Shown here: piece by piece, positions 50,456 to 59,926 of the stretch | How positions within the stretch are numbered: position 1 is the stretch's first letter | How the letters are laid out: each line of letters begins with the position of its first letter | Origin: CAZTNW01 sp964614945 | GTDB taxonomy: Bacteria > Caldisericota > JANLFM01 | Length of the DNA: 64,000 nucleotides | NCBI GenBank assembly: GCA_964614945.1 | Contig: CAZTNW010000001.1 | Coordinates: 372,001 to 436,000 of the forward strand | Reading direction: 5' to 3' | The notes under the pieces: model-generated | Told to the model about the DNA's origin: nothing | Seen by the model: the letters and a program-made list of their open reading frames with translations, nothing else | The model's database searches: none | Made by a program: the position numbers and the translations under genes

Positions 50456-51709
50456 ATGAATAAACTGACACACGGAATCAGCGAATATTCTGCCCGAGTA
50501 AGGTCTTTTAAGCCCAATGCTCGTTGGTTTTTGCTCGGTAATTTATGCGTGGGCTTCGGCCTATCTATCTTTGTCCTTCTTTTCAACCTTTACCTGAAAG
50601 AGTTAGGCTTTACGGAGGATTTCATAGGCAGGGTGCTTTCTTTCGGCTCTTTCGGCCTCTTTCTCGCGGCCCTGCCGTCCGCTTACATCGCCAAACGTTA
50701 CGCAGTACGTTCCGTCCTCCTCGTTTCGGCGGCCCTGGTCAGCCTGGGTTATTTTTTCCAGGCGATTGTGCTTGAACCGAATGGCTTAATTGTCGCCTGC
50801 TTCATTACAGGAGGAATCACCGTGGTATCCCGGATCCTTTCTGCCCCCTTTTTCATGCGTAACAGCACCCCAGCGGAGAGATCCCACCTTTTCGCTTCAT
50901 CTATGGCCATAAACGTACTGGCAGGGGTCCTGGGCAATCTCCTTGGTGGCTATCTCCCGTTTCTCTTCCAATCGTTTGGTTGCGACTTCACCTTTTCCCT
51001 GCGCCTATCTCTGATTACGGGTGCTTCATTTTCCCTGCTCGGCGCAGCTCCTTTTTTCTTCATCCGCGAGGGAGAACGAGTGCTGGAAAGAGTCAGTTTC
51101 GGCCAGCTCGTGCGAGCAAAAAGGGGGAAAGTCATTGCCAAACTCTGCTTGCCTTATGCGCTGGTCGGGGCTGGAGCAGGGTTTGTCATTCCGTTTTTGA
51201 ACCTCTACTTCAGCGAGACCTTCAATTCGACATCCGGAGAGATAGGGGTTTACTTTGCTGCCCTGCAGGGAATGATGGTGATCGGGTTCCTATCCGGCCC
51301 CATCTTCAGCAAAAAGTTCGGCATGATTCGCACAATCGTGGGCAGCCAATTGCTCTCCATTCCCTTCATGCTCATCCTGGCTTTGGCTCCCTCTCTCCCC
51401 CTGGCCGTGGGGGCCTTTCTGATCAGAGGAATGCTAATGAACATGAATATGCCCATCCAGGGACAGTTCAATATGGAAATTGTGGACCCGGAGGATCGAG
51501 AAGTAACGAATAGCTACACGATGCTCGCCTGGAATGGAGCCTGGGCAATTTCATCGTCTCTGGGAGGGATCGTGATCCACCAGTACTCCTTCAGCCTATC
51601 TTTCTACGTGACGATCGGCCTTTACGTATTGTCGTCCCTCATCTACTACCTGTTCTTTCACAAGGAGGAGCAGAAGTTGCGCAAGGGTCAGGTCAGCGAG
51701 TTCCCCTGA
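50456..51709 (+). CDS. Major facilitator superfamily transporter
   Basis: A 417-residue membrane protein with about 12 predicted helices. The NLYLKELGFTEDFIGRVLSFGSFG segment and a basic loop YIAKRYAVRSV mimic the MFS cytoplasmic loop 2-3 motif. The second half has an IFSKKFGMIRTIVG counterpart. Substrate unknown. No strong Shine-Dalgarno before the ATG at 50456. The 3' end overlaps the convergent regulator gene by 22 bp. Confidence 0.85.
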   Translation: MNKLTHGISEYSARVRSFKPNARWFLLGNLCVGFGLSIFVLLFNLYLKELGFTEDFIGRVLSFGSFGLFLAALPSAYIAKRYAVRSVLLVSAALVSLGYFFQAIVLEPNGLIVACFITGGITVVSRILSAPFFMRNSTPAERSHLFASSMAINVLAGVLGNLLGGYLPFLFQSFGCDFTFSLRLSLITGASFSLLGAAPFFFIREGERVLERVSFGQLVRAKRGKVIAKLCLPYALVGAGAGFVIPFLNLYFSETFNSTSGEIGVYFAALQGMMVIGFLSGPIFSKKFGMIRTIVGSQLLSIPFMLILALAPSLPLAVGAFLIRGMLMNMNMPIQGQFNMEIVDPEDREVTNSYTMLAWNGAWAISSSLGGIVIHQYSFSLSFYVTIGLYVLSSLIYYLFFHKEEQKLRKGQVSEFP

Positions 51710-52323
51710 ATAAAAAATGCGCAATTTAAACCGCCGGATGCCAAATTATTGATGCGATCGACACGGGCTCCGAGAAGGGAGCGGATCGCTTCCAATTCCC
51801 AGCGGCAAATGCTCTGATATCGGCGCGCGATGGTGTTAAGGGTACAATTATAATTATCCAAGGCAAAGGAGCTCTCCGAGACTTGTTTTAATTCCACTAG
51901 CCCACCACGCTCCTCCAGAACTTTATTTAGCTCAAGCACCCTTGCCTGGAGGTCCTTATCTTGAAAACGGGGACGATAGAAAGAAGCCAGGTTCTCAAAA
52001 TGACAACGAAGGACATTTTCGAAGCACTCTTTGCCCTCAAGCGCAATGAGTCCCTCGATAAACTGGGCCAGAAATTCTTCATATTGCTTGGAGAATTGGT
52101 TATCCGCTCTTTCCGTAAGAAAGTAGAGGTAAACAGGACGTCCCATTGGCTTACGCATGATCTTTGTGGAGATGAGACCGTCCCTCTCCATGGCCGAGAG
52201 GTGCTGCCGAACCCCCATCGGGGTAATATCAAGCTCTCTTGCCAGATCGGCGATGGAAAGCTTCCCCTTCTTTTTCAAGATGAAAAGGATCTGCCCCTTA
52301 GTGGATCTTGCTTCTTCGCTCAA
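51688..52323 (-). CDS. SufR-like winged-helix transcriptional regulator
   Basis: A 211-residue regulator. The N-terminal DeoR/ArsR-type winged helix includes KGKLSIADLARELDITPMGVRQHLSAMERDGLIS (about 18-50). A dimerisation helix region follows, then a C-terminal Cys pattern. NCTLNTIARRYQSIC gives C-X12-C as in SufR [Fe-S] sensors, and a last Cys lies ~28 residues later. The position of SufR's third Cys is Arg here. It may therefore sense an Fe-S cluster or redox state, but the missing residue weakens this. It is divergent from an SDR gene 74 bp away, its likely target. Confidence 0.8.
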   Translation of the reverse strand: MSEEARSTKGQILFILKKKGKLSIADLARELDITPMGVRQHLSAMERDGLISTKIMRKPMGRPVYLYFLTERADNQFSKQYEEFLAQFIEGLIALEGKECFENVLRCHFENLASFYRPRFQDKDLQARVLELNKVLEERGGLVELKQVSESSFALDNYNCTLNTIARRYQSICRWELEAIRSLLGARVDRINNLASGGLNCAFFIQGNSLT

Positions 52324-52396
52324 TTCTTCTCCATTCCTTTTCCATTCTTGCCGTGCATTTTAAACTAAATTATTTAAAAAAGAAAGGATTATCAAA

Positions 52397-53125
52397 ATGG
52401 AACTCGGAGGTAAAGTGGCGGTCGTCACAGGCTCGACGAGAGGGATAGGGCGGGCGGTCTTCTCCCTCTTGCTCGAAGAAGGATGCCAGGTCGTGTTGAA
52501 CAGCCGTAGCGAGCAGGAAGGGCGTGATTTAGAGAGAGGATTGCTCAAAGAAGGCTTTTCGGTCGTCTATATCTGCGCAGATGTCTCCACCTCGGAGGGG
52601 GTAGGTTCTTTACTCGAGGGAACGCTGAGGCATTTTTGTTCCATTGACATCCTGGTGAACAACGCCGGCTCAATCCTGCACAAGAAATGGGCGGACTACG
52701 AGGAAAGGGAGTGGGATTACCTGCTTGATTCAAACCTGAAGAGCGCCTGGCTCTGCACTAAATTTTTCGCGCCCGCAATGCGGGAGGGAGGGGCAATCAT
52801 AAATATGGCCTCCTCCTCGGCTCACTGTCTTGAACTGAACGCCCTCCCATACTCGGTAGCCAAAGCTGGCCTCGTAGCTCTCACGCGTGGCCTGGCCGCC
52901 CTTCTTGCCCCCCGAATCCGCGTCAATGCAGTTTCTCCTGGATTCGTGGAAACAGGATTCGATTATCAGGATCTCACTCATCGCGCCTGGCTCTGCCAAT
53001 CAATTCCTCTCGGTCGTTTCGCCAGGCCGGAGGAGGTGGCACAAGCCGTCCTTTTCCTCCTGAAGAATGAATTCATCAGCGGGGCTGTCCTGCCTGTAGA
53101 CGGAGGGGAGGGGCTCCTCCTATAA
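52397..53125 (+). CDS. Short-chain dehydrogenase/reductase (FabG-like)
   Basis: A 242-residue SDR. The cofactor motif is TGSTRGIGRA (about 11-20), with NNAG at about 88. The catalytic Ser and YxxxK lie in SSSAHCLELNALPYSVAKAG, and NAVSPGFVETGF follows. It could be a 3-oxoacyl-ACP reductase or one of many dehydrogenases. Divergent from the SufR-like regulator, which may control it; ends just before a strong bidirectional terminator. Confidence 0.9.
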   Translation: MELGGKVAVVTGSTRGIGRAVFSLLLEEGCQVVLNSRSEQEGRDLERGLLKEGFSVVYICADVSTSEGVGSLLEGTLRHFCSIDILVNNAGSILHKKWADYEEREWDYLLDSNLKSAWLCTKFFAPAMREGGAIINMASSSAHCLELNALPYSVAKAGLVALTRGLAALLAPRIRVNAVSPGFVETGFDYQDLTHRAWLCQSIPLGRFARPEEVAQAVLFLLKNEFISGAVLPVDGGEGLLL

Positions 53126-53173
53126 AGACCATGAGGAGGGCGAGCTGATTCGGGAGCAAACGAATAGTGAGAT

Positions 53174-53211
53174 AAAAAAAGGAAGGGTGCTTTTGCACCC
53201 TTCCTTTTTTT
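53174..53211. terminator. Bidirectional intrinsic terminator
   Basis: AAAAAAAGGAAGGGTGC pairs with GCACCCTTCCTTTTTTT around a short TTT loop. The T-run on either strand makes it work both ways, between the SDR (+) and the nucleotidase (-) genes. Confidence 0.92.
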
Positions 53212-53220
53212 AAATGGGGC

Positions 53221-56200
53221 TCAGGGTACTATCTGAATTCTTCCCTCAATCTCAGCAGTAAAGGGTGTATTGTTCGGAGGATTTCCCCAATGCGATTGAA
53301 TATAATCCACGAGACCGTTGAGATCGGAGATCCCTGTATGATAAACGTTCGTGCCCTGGCGAAATACCGCAAAGAGATCGCCGCCTCCAGCGAGAAAAAT
53401 ATTGCAGACTACTCTGTAGGTTAAGCCGGGATCTATTGGTGTCCCATCACTTAGCGACAGGGATAAAATCCGCGATCCTGGCGGATTTGCAGGCTTGTAA
53501 GCATATCGCAAACCAGAAATCTGCAGGGTTCTGGTCGCGGTTTGAGTGGGAGGCCACTGCTGTTCAAGGAGGGTGGCGATTTGTGTGCCGGTAAGATCCA
53601 TCGTAATAAGCTCATTGTCGAATGGCTGTACGGCATAGACCTCGCCCCATGTTACATCGTGCGGATAAACAGGGCTGGAAACATTGGGTAAATCTTTCCT
53701 GATACCACCTGGGTTCATAAAAGCAACCTGAGCATTGGTGCACCAGCGTTGAGCATCAGCAATCAAATTACCTAAAGCCGACTCTCCGGCCGCGTTCTGT
53801 GTCCTGATGATCGGGGCATTGATCGTCCCGATCGCACGGTTTACTAAGGGCGCGATCTGGGCCTTGTATTTCTGCACGATGGCATCAATGGTTGGATCGG
53901 GAATGATACCGGCATTCCAAGTCGTTACTACGTTCAGATTTGAAAAATACAGACCGCCGAATCGGCGATCGTAATTCAGGTTAGCAATCCCTAATGCTGT
54001 CCCCGAGCTGTACTGCTGAATAATGGGTATGTTATTCACATAGCCTGTAAGCTTGGTGTGTGAGTGTCCGGAAGCAATGAAGTCCACGCCAACCAACCTC
54101 CTGGCCAGTTCGGCTACTTCCCCTGTGATAATTCCCGAGCCATCCTGAGCTCCGCCCATATGAGCAAGAACGACGATCATGTCAACGCCTTTTGCTCTTA
54201 ACTCGGCTGCCAAAGAGTTGATGATGGGTGCAGCATCGCGGAATTCAAGACCTGCCAGGTTACCGGGCATCACAATCGAGGGAGTCTCGAGGGTCGTAGC
54301 TCCGATTAAACCAATCGTTACCTCTTTTGCCTTGACAATAACATACGGTTGAATCCAGGGAGGACGCTCGTCCGTCCCTTCAAGTAATATATTGCAGGAT
54401 AAGCGGGGAAAGTTCGCCTGATTAACTCGCTCCTCTAAGATCTCCTGGCCCCAATCAAATTCATGATTACCGAAGACGGACGCCGTGTACTCCATGTAAT
54501 TGAAAACGTCAATTACCGAGGAGCCTCTCAAAAGATTGGAAATCGGCGTCCCCTGCATCGAGTCGCCCTCGTCCACTAAAAAGGTACCCACAGGGTTGTA
54601 GGCCTTATATTGGCTAATATAGGTAATGTCGAATGCAGCGCCCCCTGCGGGCTGATAGACTCCGCTGGAGTCCTTGACAGAACTTGGCTCCAGTTGCCCG
54701 TGAAAGTCATTTGTGCATAAAAAGGTAATCGGCGGGCAACGGGTCTCTCGCATCCAGGTCAAAGCCGTGGCATTTGTAAGAGAGGCCTGAGGGTTGAGCA
54801 AGCTCTGGGCGAAAAAGAGGCCAATCTCATGCCCATAGGTAAAGGCTGAAGTTGCCCAGGGTGAAATTGCAGACCCATCGCTGTAAGCTTCGAGTACATT
54901 CCAATCAGTGACTGGCGTAGCTATTCCAGCCATCCCCTGGTTAATCAGGTAAGTCAGAGCTCGCTCGGCATTGAAAGCGGAAGCTGTATCCCTTGATAGT
55001 AAGACATAGGACCTCCCACTCCGCCTATCAATCGCCGTGGCAATGGAAGGTCCACCGCGGAGACTCAAGCTGGCATTCAGATAGAGATCGTTCGCTTTGT
55101 AACCAAATTTAAGTAGACCGTCTCTCGCATTGATCGGGCCAGTAGGTCTGACTCCGTAAGGATGCTCACCCTGGAAGAACTGGAAGGTTCCCTGGCTCGC
55201 GTCTACAATAATCGCTGTACTCCTCCGGGTGTCGGAAAAGAGGTAGGTATCCTGACTGGGTTGACCGAAGACGTTTTCCACTAAATCGAGGAAGGTCCCT
55301 CTATCGATTAGGTCATTCGGGCGAAGGAACAGATCAGGGTAAAGACTCCAGTTTTTCTCAAAAATCGCGTTTGGGTCTAAGGGAGAGTGATCCTTGATCC
55401 AATCAACGATCAGATCACGCACTTCTGTGGTCGAGCTATAAAGGGTCTTGCACCCTTTGAACCAATCTCCGGTAGCACGATAATTGTTCAGAGCAACCAG
55501 GAGCGTCTGATCCATGCTGAGAGGGATGCCCTGCAATTTCAGATCAATGATTCTTTGCCCTGCTGGCTTGGTAATGTCGATACGATAAGAAATTCCCGAC
55601 CACATATCGTAGTTATAATCCCGCACGGCCGGGTTTTTAGTGGGCCCGGAAGGACTGTAATCGTAAAGGTTAAAGTACTTAGCTGATTGCTCGAGCGCGT
55701 TCTTCACGATTTGGCCTGTTGCTTCCACCACGTAGAGAGTGTTGTCATAGATATATAAGCCGTATATGTCCTTCAACTTAACCGGGCCAGCTGCAAGGCA
55801 GGCGGAATCGGTAAAGAGGGCGGCAAGAGAGGCATCAACAGCAAAGCCGGCCTCTTGTGCGGCTTCCGTCTGCACGCGGTTGATTAAGTCTGCCGTGGGC
55901 GCATCCTGCACACGAGCAGGAAAGCCTCCAGGGAAAGCCCCCAGGGCTTCGCCAACAGGAGTATTGACATAAGCCACGGTCCCATAATGATAAGGCTTCA
56001 ACAGGGTAAGAAAGCCAGCATCCTCAACCAAGGCATCCATCGATGAAACACTCGCCGATTTGGATGAAACCGTCCAATCAGCACCGGAGCCGGAAAGGTT
56101 GATAGTCACATCGCAGACTTCCTGAGCTGCATTCCTTGGCTCGACGATCAAGGCGCCATTCACGCTAGTGTTTTCCAGCTTGTGGGCATGACCAGCCAGA

Positions 56201-56973
56201 ATGACATCCACCCCCGCCACTTGGTTCGCTAGATCAAGAATGAAATTTTCCTCATGTCCATAACCATAAGTAAAGTCGGTGCCGCTGTGGGCGGCAATCA
56301 CAATGATATCCGCTCCTGCCGCTCTCATTTCAGGAACAAAGGTCTGAGCCTCCTGCACCGGGTTAGTAAATACGAAACCATTTATGTTTTCAGGTCTCTC
56401 CCAGTGAGGGACGGACGTGTTTGTCAATCCGAGGATGCCTACCTGTACGCCGTCTACTTCCTGAAGCAGATAAGGGGTAAAAACAAGGGATTGATCCGTG
56501 GTCCGTCTTACGTTGGCAGCGAGAACGGGGAAGTTCACCTCGCTAATGAATTTATTCAGGACGGCCATGCCGAAGTTGAATTCATGATTGCCTAGTGTCA
56601 TGCTCGTATAGCTGATCGCGTTCATGGCAACGGCCATCGGATTTGTCACAGTGGTCGTGAGGACATTAAAGAGATAGTTCAGCGGAGTCCCCTGAATGGT
56701 ATCACCATTATCAATGACGATGGTGTTCGGATTAGAGGCTCTCACCTGGTTCACGTATGTGCAGATTTTGGCCATTCCTCTTCTGTAGCGAGTGATCGCT
56801 GTATCAGAGAAATAATCCCAGTTCTGCGTTTGGCCGTGTATATCAGAGGTTCCAATAATGCGAATTGTCTTAGATTCTGCAGCGCCAATTGGGGAAACAG
56901 GGAATACTAAAGAGGGCAGAGCAAAACACAAGCCTAAAAAAAGACCTAACATTCGAAAAATGAATTTACCCAA
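53221..56973 (-). CDS. Exported tandem 5'-nucleotidase / 2',3'-cyclic phosphodiesterase
   Basis: A 1250-residue protein with a signal peptide (about 1-31, ending in AAES). It then has two copies of the UshA-type unit: metallophosphatase plus C-terminal substrate-binding domain. The first copy begins RIIGTSDIHGQT and has DNGDTIQGTP and LGNHEFNFG. The second, from about residue 750, begins ITFLCTNDFHGQL with DEGDSMQGTP and FGNHEFDWG. Each has a GHAHKLE/GHSHTKL motif, so all metal ligands look intact in both. About 150 residues between them are not recognised. It should dephosphorylate extracellular nucleotides for scavenging. No C-terminal anchor was seen. The length is about twice the family norm. 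Confidence 0.9.
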   Translation of the reverse strand: MGKFIFRMLGLFLGLCFALPSLVFPVSPIGAAESKTIRIIGTSDIHGQTQNWDYFSDTAITRYRRGMAKICTYVNQVRASNPNTIVIDNGDTIQGTPLNYLFNVLTTTVTNPMAVAMNAISYTSMTLGNHEFNFGMAVLNKFISEVNFPVLAANVRRTTDQSLVFTPYLLQEVDGVQVGILGLTNTSVPHWERPENINGFVFTNPVQEAQTFVPEMRAAGADIIVIAAHSGTDFTYGYGHEENFILDLANQVAGVDVILAGHAHKLENTSVNGALIVEPRNAAQEVCDVTINLSGSGADWTVSSKSASVSSMDALVEDAGFLTLLKPYHYGTVAYVNTPVGEALGAFPGGFPARVQDAPTADLINRVQTEAAQEAGFAVDASLAALFTDSACLAAGPVKLKDIYGLYIYDNTLYVVEATGQIVKNALEQSAKYFNLYDYSPSGPTKNPAVRDYNYDMWSGISYRIDITKPAGQRIIDLKLQGIPLSMDQTLLVALNNYRATGDWFKGCKTLYSSTTEVRDLIVDWIKDHSPLDPNAIFEKNWSLYPDLFLRPNDLIDRGTFLDLVENVFGQPSQDTYLFSDTRRSTAIIVDASQGTFQFFQGEHPYGVRPTGPINARDGLLKFGYKANDLYLNASLSLRGGPSIATAIDRRSGRSYVLLSRDTASAFNAERALTYLINQGMAGIATPVTDWNVLEAYSDGSAISPWATSAFTYGHEIGLFFAQSLLNPQASLTNATALTWMRETRCPPITFLCTNDFHGQLEPSSVKDSSGVYQPAGGAAFDITYISQYKAYNPVGTFLVDEGDSMQGTPISNLLRGSSVIDVFNYMEYTASVFGNHEFDWGQEILEERVNQANFPRLSCNILLEGTDERPPWIQPYVIVKAKEVTIGLIGATTLETPSIVMPGNLAGLEFRDAAPIINSLAAELRAKGVDMIVVLAHMGGAQDGSGIITGEVAELARRLVGVDFIASGHSHTKLTGYVNNIPIIQQYSSGTALGIANLNYDRRFGGLYFSNLNVVTTWNAGIIPDPTIDAIVQKYKAQIAPLVNRAIGTINAPIIRTQNAAGESALGNLIADAQRWCTNAQVAFMNPGGIRKDLPNVSSPVYPHDVTWGEVYAVQPFDNELITMDLTGTQIATLLEQQWPPTQTATRTLQISGLRYAYKPANPPGSRILSLSLSDGTPIDPGLTYRVVCNIFLAGGGDLFAVFRQGTNVYHTGISDLNGLVDYIQSHWGNPPNNTPFTAEIEGRIQIVP

Positions 56974-57113
56974 GCTTTTCCCTCCTTATTTTAGATTGAA
57001 CCTTGCTTCTGCAGGCCTAAACATCTCACCTCCTGATGTCTTTTCCGCTCATCTAAAAGTCTCAAACCTTCAGCTTTTTCTGTCAACGGCAGGGAACTGA
57101 ATTCTCATGGCCC

Positions 57114-58496
57114 TTAATGAACTCCTTTGGGGAATTGGTGGAGGGACAACCCTTCAATGTCCTCGAGTGCTTCCTTAATCACTTCAGAGAAGGTGGGATG
57201 GGCGAAGACGGCTTTCCTCAGTTCGCTCGCTTTAATTCCGGCCTGCATGGCAAGGGATACTTCTTGCACCAGATCGGCGGCGAGGCCTCCAACGATGTGA
57301 GCACCCACCACTTCCTCCGAGTCCCTGCGGGCAATGATTTTGGCTTCACCTGCTGTCTCTCCTGAAGCTAAAGCTCTGCCTGACGCCCGGTAGGGAAAAC
57401 GCCCGACCAGGACATCCTCGTAGCGTTCACGTGCTTGCTCCTCTGTTAGTCCAACTCTTCCGATTTCCGGCTTAGTGAAAATTCCCCAAGGGATGTGATC
57501 GTAGTTCAGGGGTCTTGCCCGTCTCAGAATATCGTCAACGGCAGTCATCCCTTCCGCGGAAGCCACGTGCGCCAGAAGAAGTCCACCAGTTACATCACCG
57601 GCAGCGTAAATCCCGGGGACAGAGGTTCTCATCCTCCAGTCGACCTGGATCTCTCCCTTCGGGCCAAGTTTCAAACCGAGTTTCTCCAAGCCTAATCCGC
57701 CGCTGTTATAGGATCGACCAACCGAAATGAAAAGCGCATCGCCTTCCAGGAATTCGCCACCAGGCAGGTAAAGCCTGACTGCTCCATCTTCTTCCACTAC
57801 TCTCTCAACTTTCGTTCCCGTGAAAAAACGTATTCTACGTCGGCGCATCTCTCGTTCAATGAGGCGCGAGGAGTCCTTATCCTCCCCAGGAAGAATGCGC
57901 GGAAGAAGCTCGACAATAGCGACCTCAGATCCTAAGGAATTGAAAAGAAAGCCAAATTCGCAACCCATGGAGCCTGCTCCCAGGATCAGGAGTCGGGGGG
58001 GAATCTCCTTTAAAGAGAGGAGGTGGTCCGAAGAAAGGATCATTTTTCCGTCAAGATTGAAACCTGGGAGATTCGCGGGCGAGGAGCCCGTCGCCAAGAG
58101 CAAGTTCTTCCCTTCTATTTCCTCTCCATTGACCCGTACTCTTTGGGGAGAAATCACCATTGCTGTACCCCGGTAGATAGTCACTCGACTCGCCTGGAGC
58201 AGGCTCTCCACCCCTTTACGCAATGTCTCCACAACTCGATCCTTGCGCTCCATGATGAGTGCAAAATCAGGATAAAATTCTCCTTCAAGGTGAACTCCGA
58301 ATTCCTCTGCGCGACGAATTTGCTCCAGCGTTTCAGCTGAGGAAATGAGGGCCTTAGATGGTATGCAACCCCGGTTCAGGCAGACACCTCCCACTTCATC
58401 CTTCTCCGCCAGGGCCACTTTTAATCCTGCTCTGGCGGCATAAAGAGCCGCAACATACCCGGCTGTTCCCCCTCCGATAATAATCAGATCATACAT
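57114..58496 (-). CDS. lpdA: Dihydrolipoyl dehydrogenase
   Basis: FAD-dependent disulfide oxidoreductase that reoxidises lipoyl groups, 460 residues. N-terminal FAD motif IIIGGGTAGYVAALYAARAG; active-site disulfide in GGVCLNRGCIPSKAL; NAD motif LILGAGSMGCEFG; C-terminal His-Glu in AHPTFSEVIKEAL. The ATG 58496 has AAAGGAG upstream; a longer frame to 58541 is less likely. No other lipoyl complex genes are nearby, so the partner (glycine cleavage, 2-oxoacid dehydrogenase) is unknown. Confidence 0.93.
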   Translation of the reverse strand: MYDLIIIGGGTAGYVAALYAARAGLKVALAEKDEVGGVCLNRGCIPSKALISSAETLEQIRRAEEFGVHLEGEFYPDFALIMERKDRVVETLRKGVESLLQASRVTIYRGTAMVISPQRVRVNGEEIEGKNLLLATGSSPANLPGFNLDGKMILSSDHLLSLKEIPPRLLILGAGSMGCEFGFLFNSLGSEVAIVELLPRILPGEDKDSSRLIEREMRRRRIRFFTGTKVERVVEEDGAVRLYLPGGEFLEGDALFISVGRSYNSGGLGLEKLGLKLGPKGEIQVDWRMRTSVPGIYAAGDVTGGLLLAHVASAEGMTAVDDILRRARPLNYDHIPWGIFTKPEIGRVGLTEEQARERYEDVLVGRFPYRASGRALASGETAGEAKIIARRDSEEVVGAHIVGGLAADLVQEVSLAMQAGIKASELRKAVFAHPTFSEVIKEALEDIEGLSLHQFPKGVH

Positions 58497-58595
58497 TCCG
58501 GCATCTGCTCCTTTCCGCTCAGTCTTTATCATATTTGTCATTGTTTCTCTTTAAAAATGGTATCATTATGGGGAAGAAAGGGTAGGTTTTGCCCA

Positions 58596-58997
58596 ATGAG
58601 CATACAATACGGCGAGAAAGTGATGGAACACTTCCTTCATCCTCGTAATATGGGGGAAATCCAAGATCCAGACGGGGTGGGCGAAGTTGGAAATCCCATT
58701 TGCGGAGACGTGATGAAGCTTATGATTAAGGTAGAAGACGGCAAAATCGCGGACATCAAATTCCAGACTTTTGGCTGCGGAGCCGCTATTGCAACAAGTT
58801 CCATGGTCACGGAGATGGTCAAAGGTAAGTCGGTAGAGGAAGCTGAACAGATATCCAATCGGGCCGTGGTTCAAGCTCTGGGCGGGTTACCCGCAAGCAA
58901 AATCCACTGTTCAGTCTTAGCAGAAGAGGCTTTAAGGGCTGCCCTTGGCGATTACCGCAAAAGGCGAAGCAAAGAAAACCTGATACAGGAGGGATAA
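58596..58997 (+). CDS. iscU: IscU/NifU-type Fe-S cluster scaffold
   Basis: A ~134-residue scaffold on which [2Fe-2S]/[4Fe-4S] clusters are assembled. YGEKVMEHFLHPRNMGE is the standard start. The three cluster cysteines lie in NPICGDVMKL, TFGCGAAIATSSM and KIHCSVLAEEALR. ATG 58596 gives the family N-terminus; an ATG at 58557 has no ribosome site. No NifS/IscS is next to it. It overlaps nothing and is followed by the aldolase after 1 bp. Confidence 0.93.
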   Translation: MSIQYGEKVMEHFLHPRNMGEIQDPDGVGEVGNPICGDVMKLMIKVEDGKIADIKFQTFGCGAAIATSSMVTEMVKGKSVEEAEQISNRAVVQALGGLPASKIHCSVLAEEALRAALGDYRKRRSKENLIQEG

Positions 58998-58998
58998 G

Positions 58999-59901
58999 AT
59001 GGCGAAGCAACTGAGGCCTAAGCTGGATAACCTTGTCTATCTGAGTATTGGAAAACGTACGAGGTTGAAGAGAATCCTTCACGAGCACGGACCCGGAAAT
59101 GGGACCGCCCTCTTATTACCAATTGACCAGGGATTGGAGCATGGCCCGAGGGATTTCTTCGCCAACCCGGAATCCGCCAACCCCGAATTTCAGCTGCGAC
59201 TGGCCAGAGAGGGAAAGTTTTCAGGGATTGTCTTCCATATCGGCCTGGCAGAAAAATATTACTGGAAATATGCCGGAGAGGTCCCCCTGATTCTGAAAAT
59301 AAACGGTAAGACCTCCATTCCTCCTGACCGCGAGCCTTTTTCTCCCCTGACTGCCTCTATCAAGGATGCCGTGCGCCTTGGCGCCGACGCCATCGGCTAC
59401 ACTCTCTACATCGGATCTCCGGTACAGGATCAGGACTTCCTTCAGTTCCGGGAGGTGAGAGAAGAAGCCGAAGCTTACGGCATGCCGGTGATAGTGTGGT
59501 CTTATCCACGTGGAGAAGCAATTGAGGCCAAGGGCGGCAGGGACAGCTTATTCGCCGTCGATTACGCGGCGAGGGTCGCGGACGAATTAGGCGCGGATAT
59601 GGTGAAGCTAAACGAGCCGGAATTCGACGAGGAGAGGCAGAGGCTCTGTCCCAGTCCCTATAATAATCTCAAGCTCACTGCGGAAGAAGCCATGGAGAAG
59701 GTAGTCAGGACAGCAAACAAGACCATGGTTTTAGTTTCCGGGGGATCGAGGATCGGAGATGAAGACCTCCTCAGGAAAGTGCGGGTCGTTATGGACGCTG
59801 GCGGGACCGGCATTATCTTCGGCCGGAACCTCTGGCAAAGACAATTCGATGATGCAATGAGGATCACAGAAAAGATCACAAAGATCCTTCTCGAATATTG
59901 A
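58999..59901 (+). CDS. Class I fructose-bisphosphate aldolase, DhnA/archaeal type
   Basis: A 300-residue TIM-barrel aldolase of the DhnA family, forming a Schiff base with lysine. LLPIDQGLEHGPRDFF near the N-terminus and the ADMVKLNEPE strand with the probable active Lys fit. The phosphate-binding GGSRIGDED and GGTGIIFGRN motifs follow. It splits or forms fructose 1,6-bisphosphate; no phosphatase fusion is present (those are ~370 residues). It may be co-transcribed with iscU and the oxidoreductase genes after it. Confidence 0.92.
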   Translation: MAKQLRPKLDNLVYLSIGKRTRLKRILHEHGPGNGTALLLPIDQGLEHGPRDFFANPESANPEFQLRLAREGKFSGIVFHIGLAEKYYWKYAGEVPLILKINGKTSIPPDREPFSPLTASIKDAVRLGADAIGYTLYIGSPVQDQDFLQFREVREEAEAYGMPVIVWSYPRGEAIEAKGGRDSLFAVDYAARVADELGADMVKLNEPEFDEERQRLCPSPYNNLKLTAEEAMEKVVRTANKTMVLVSGGSRIGDEDLLRKVRVVMDAGGTGIIFGRNLWQRQFDDAMRITEKITKILLEY

Positions 59902-59926
59902 ATAAGCGGAAAGCGAGGGAAAATCG

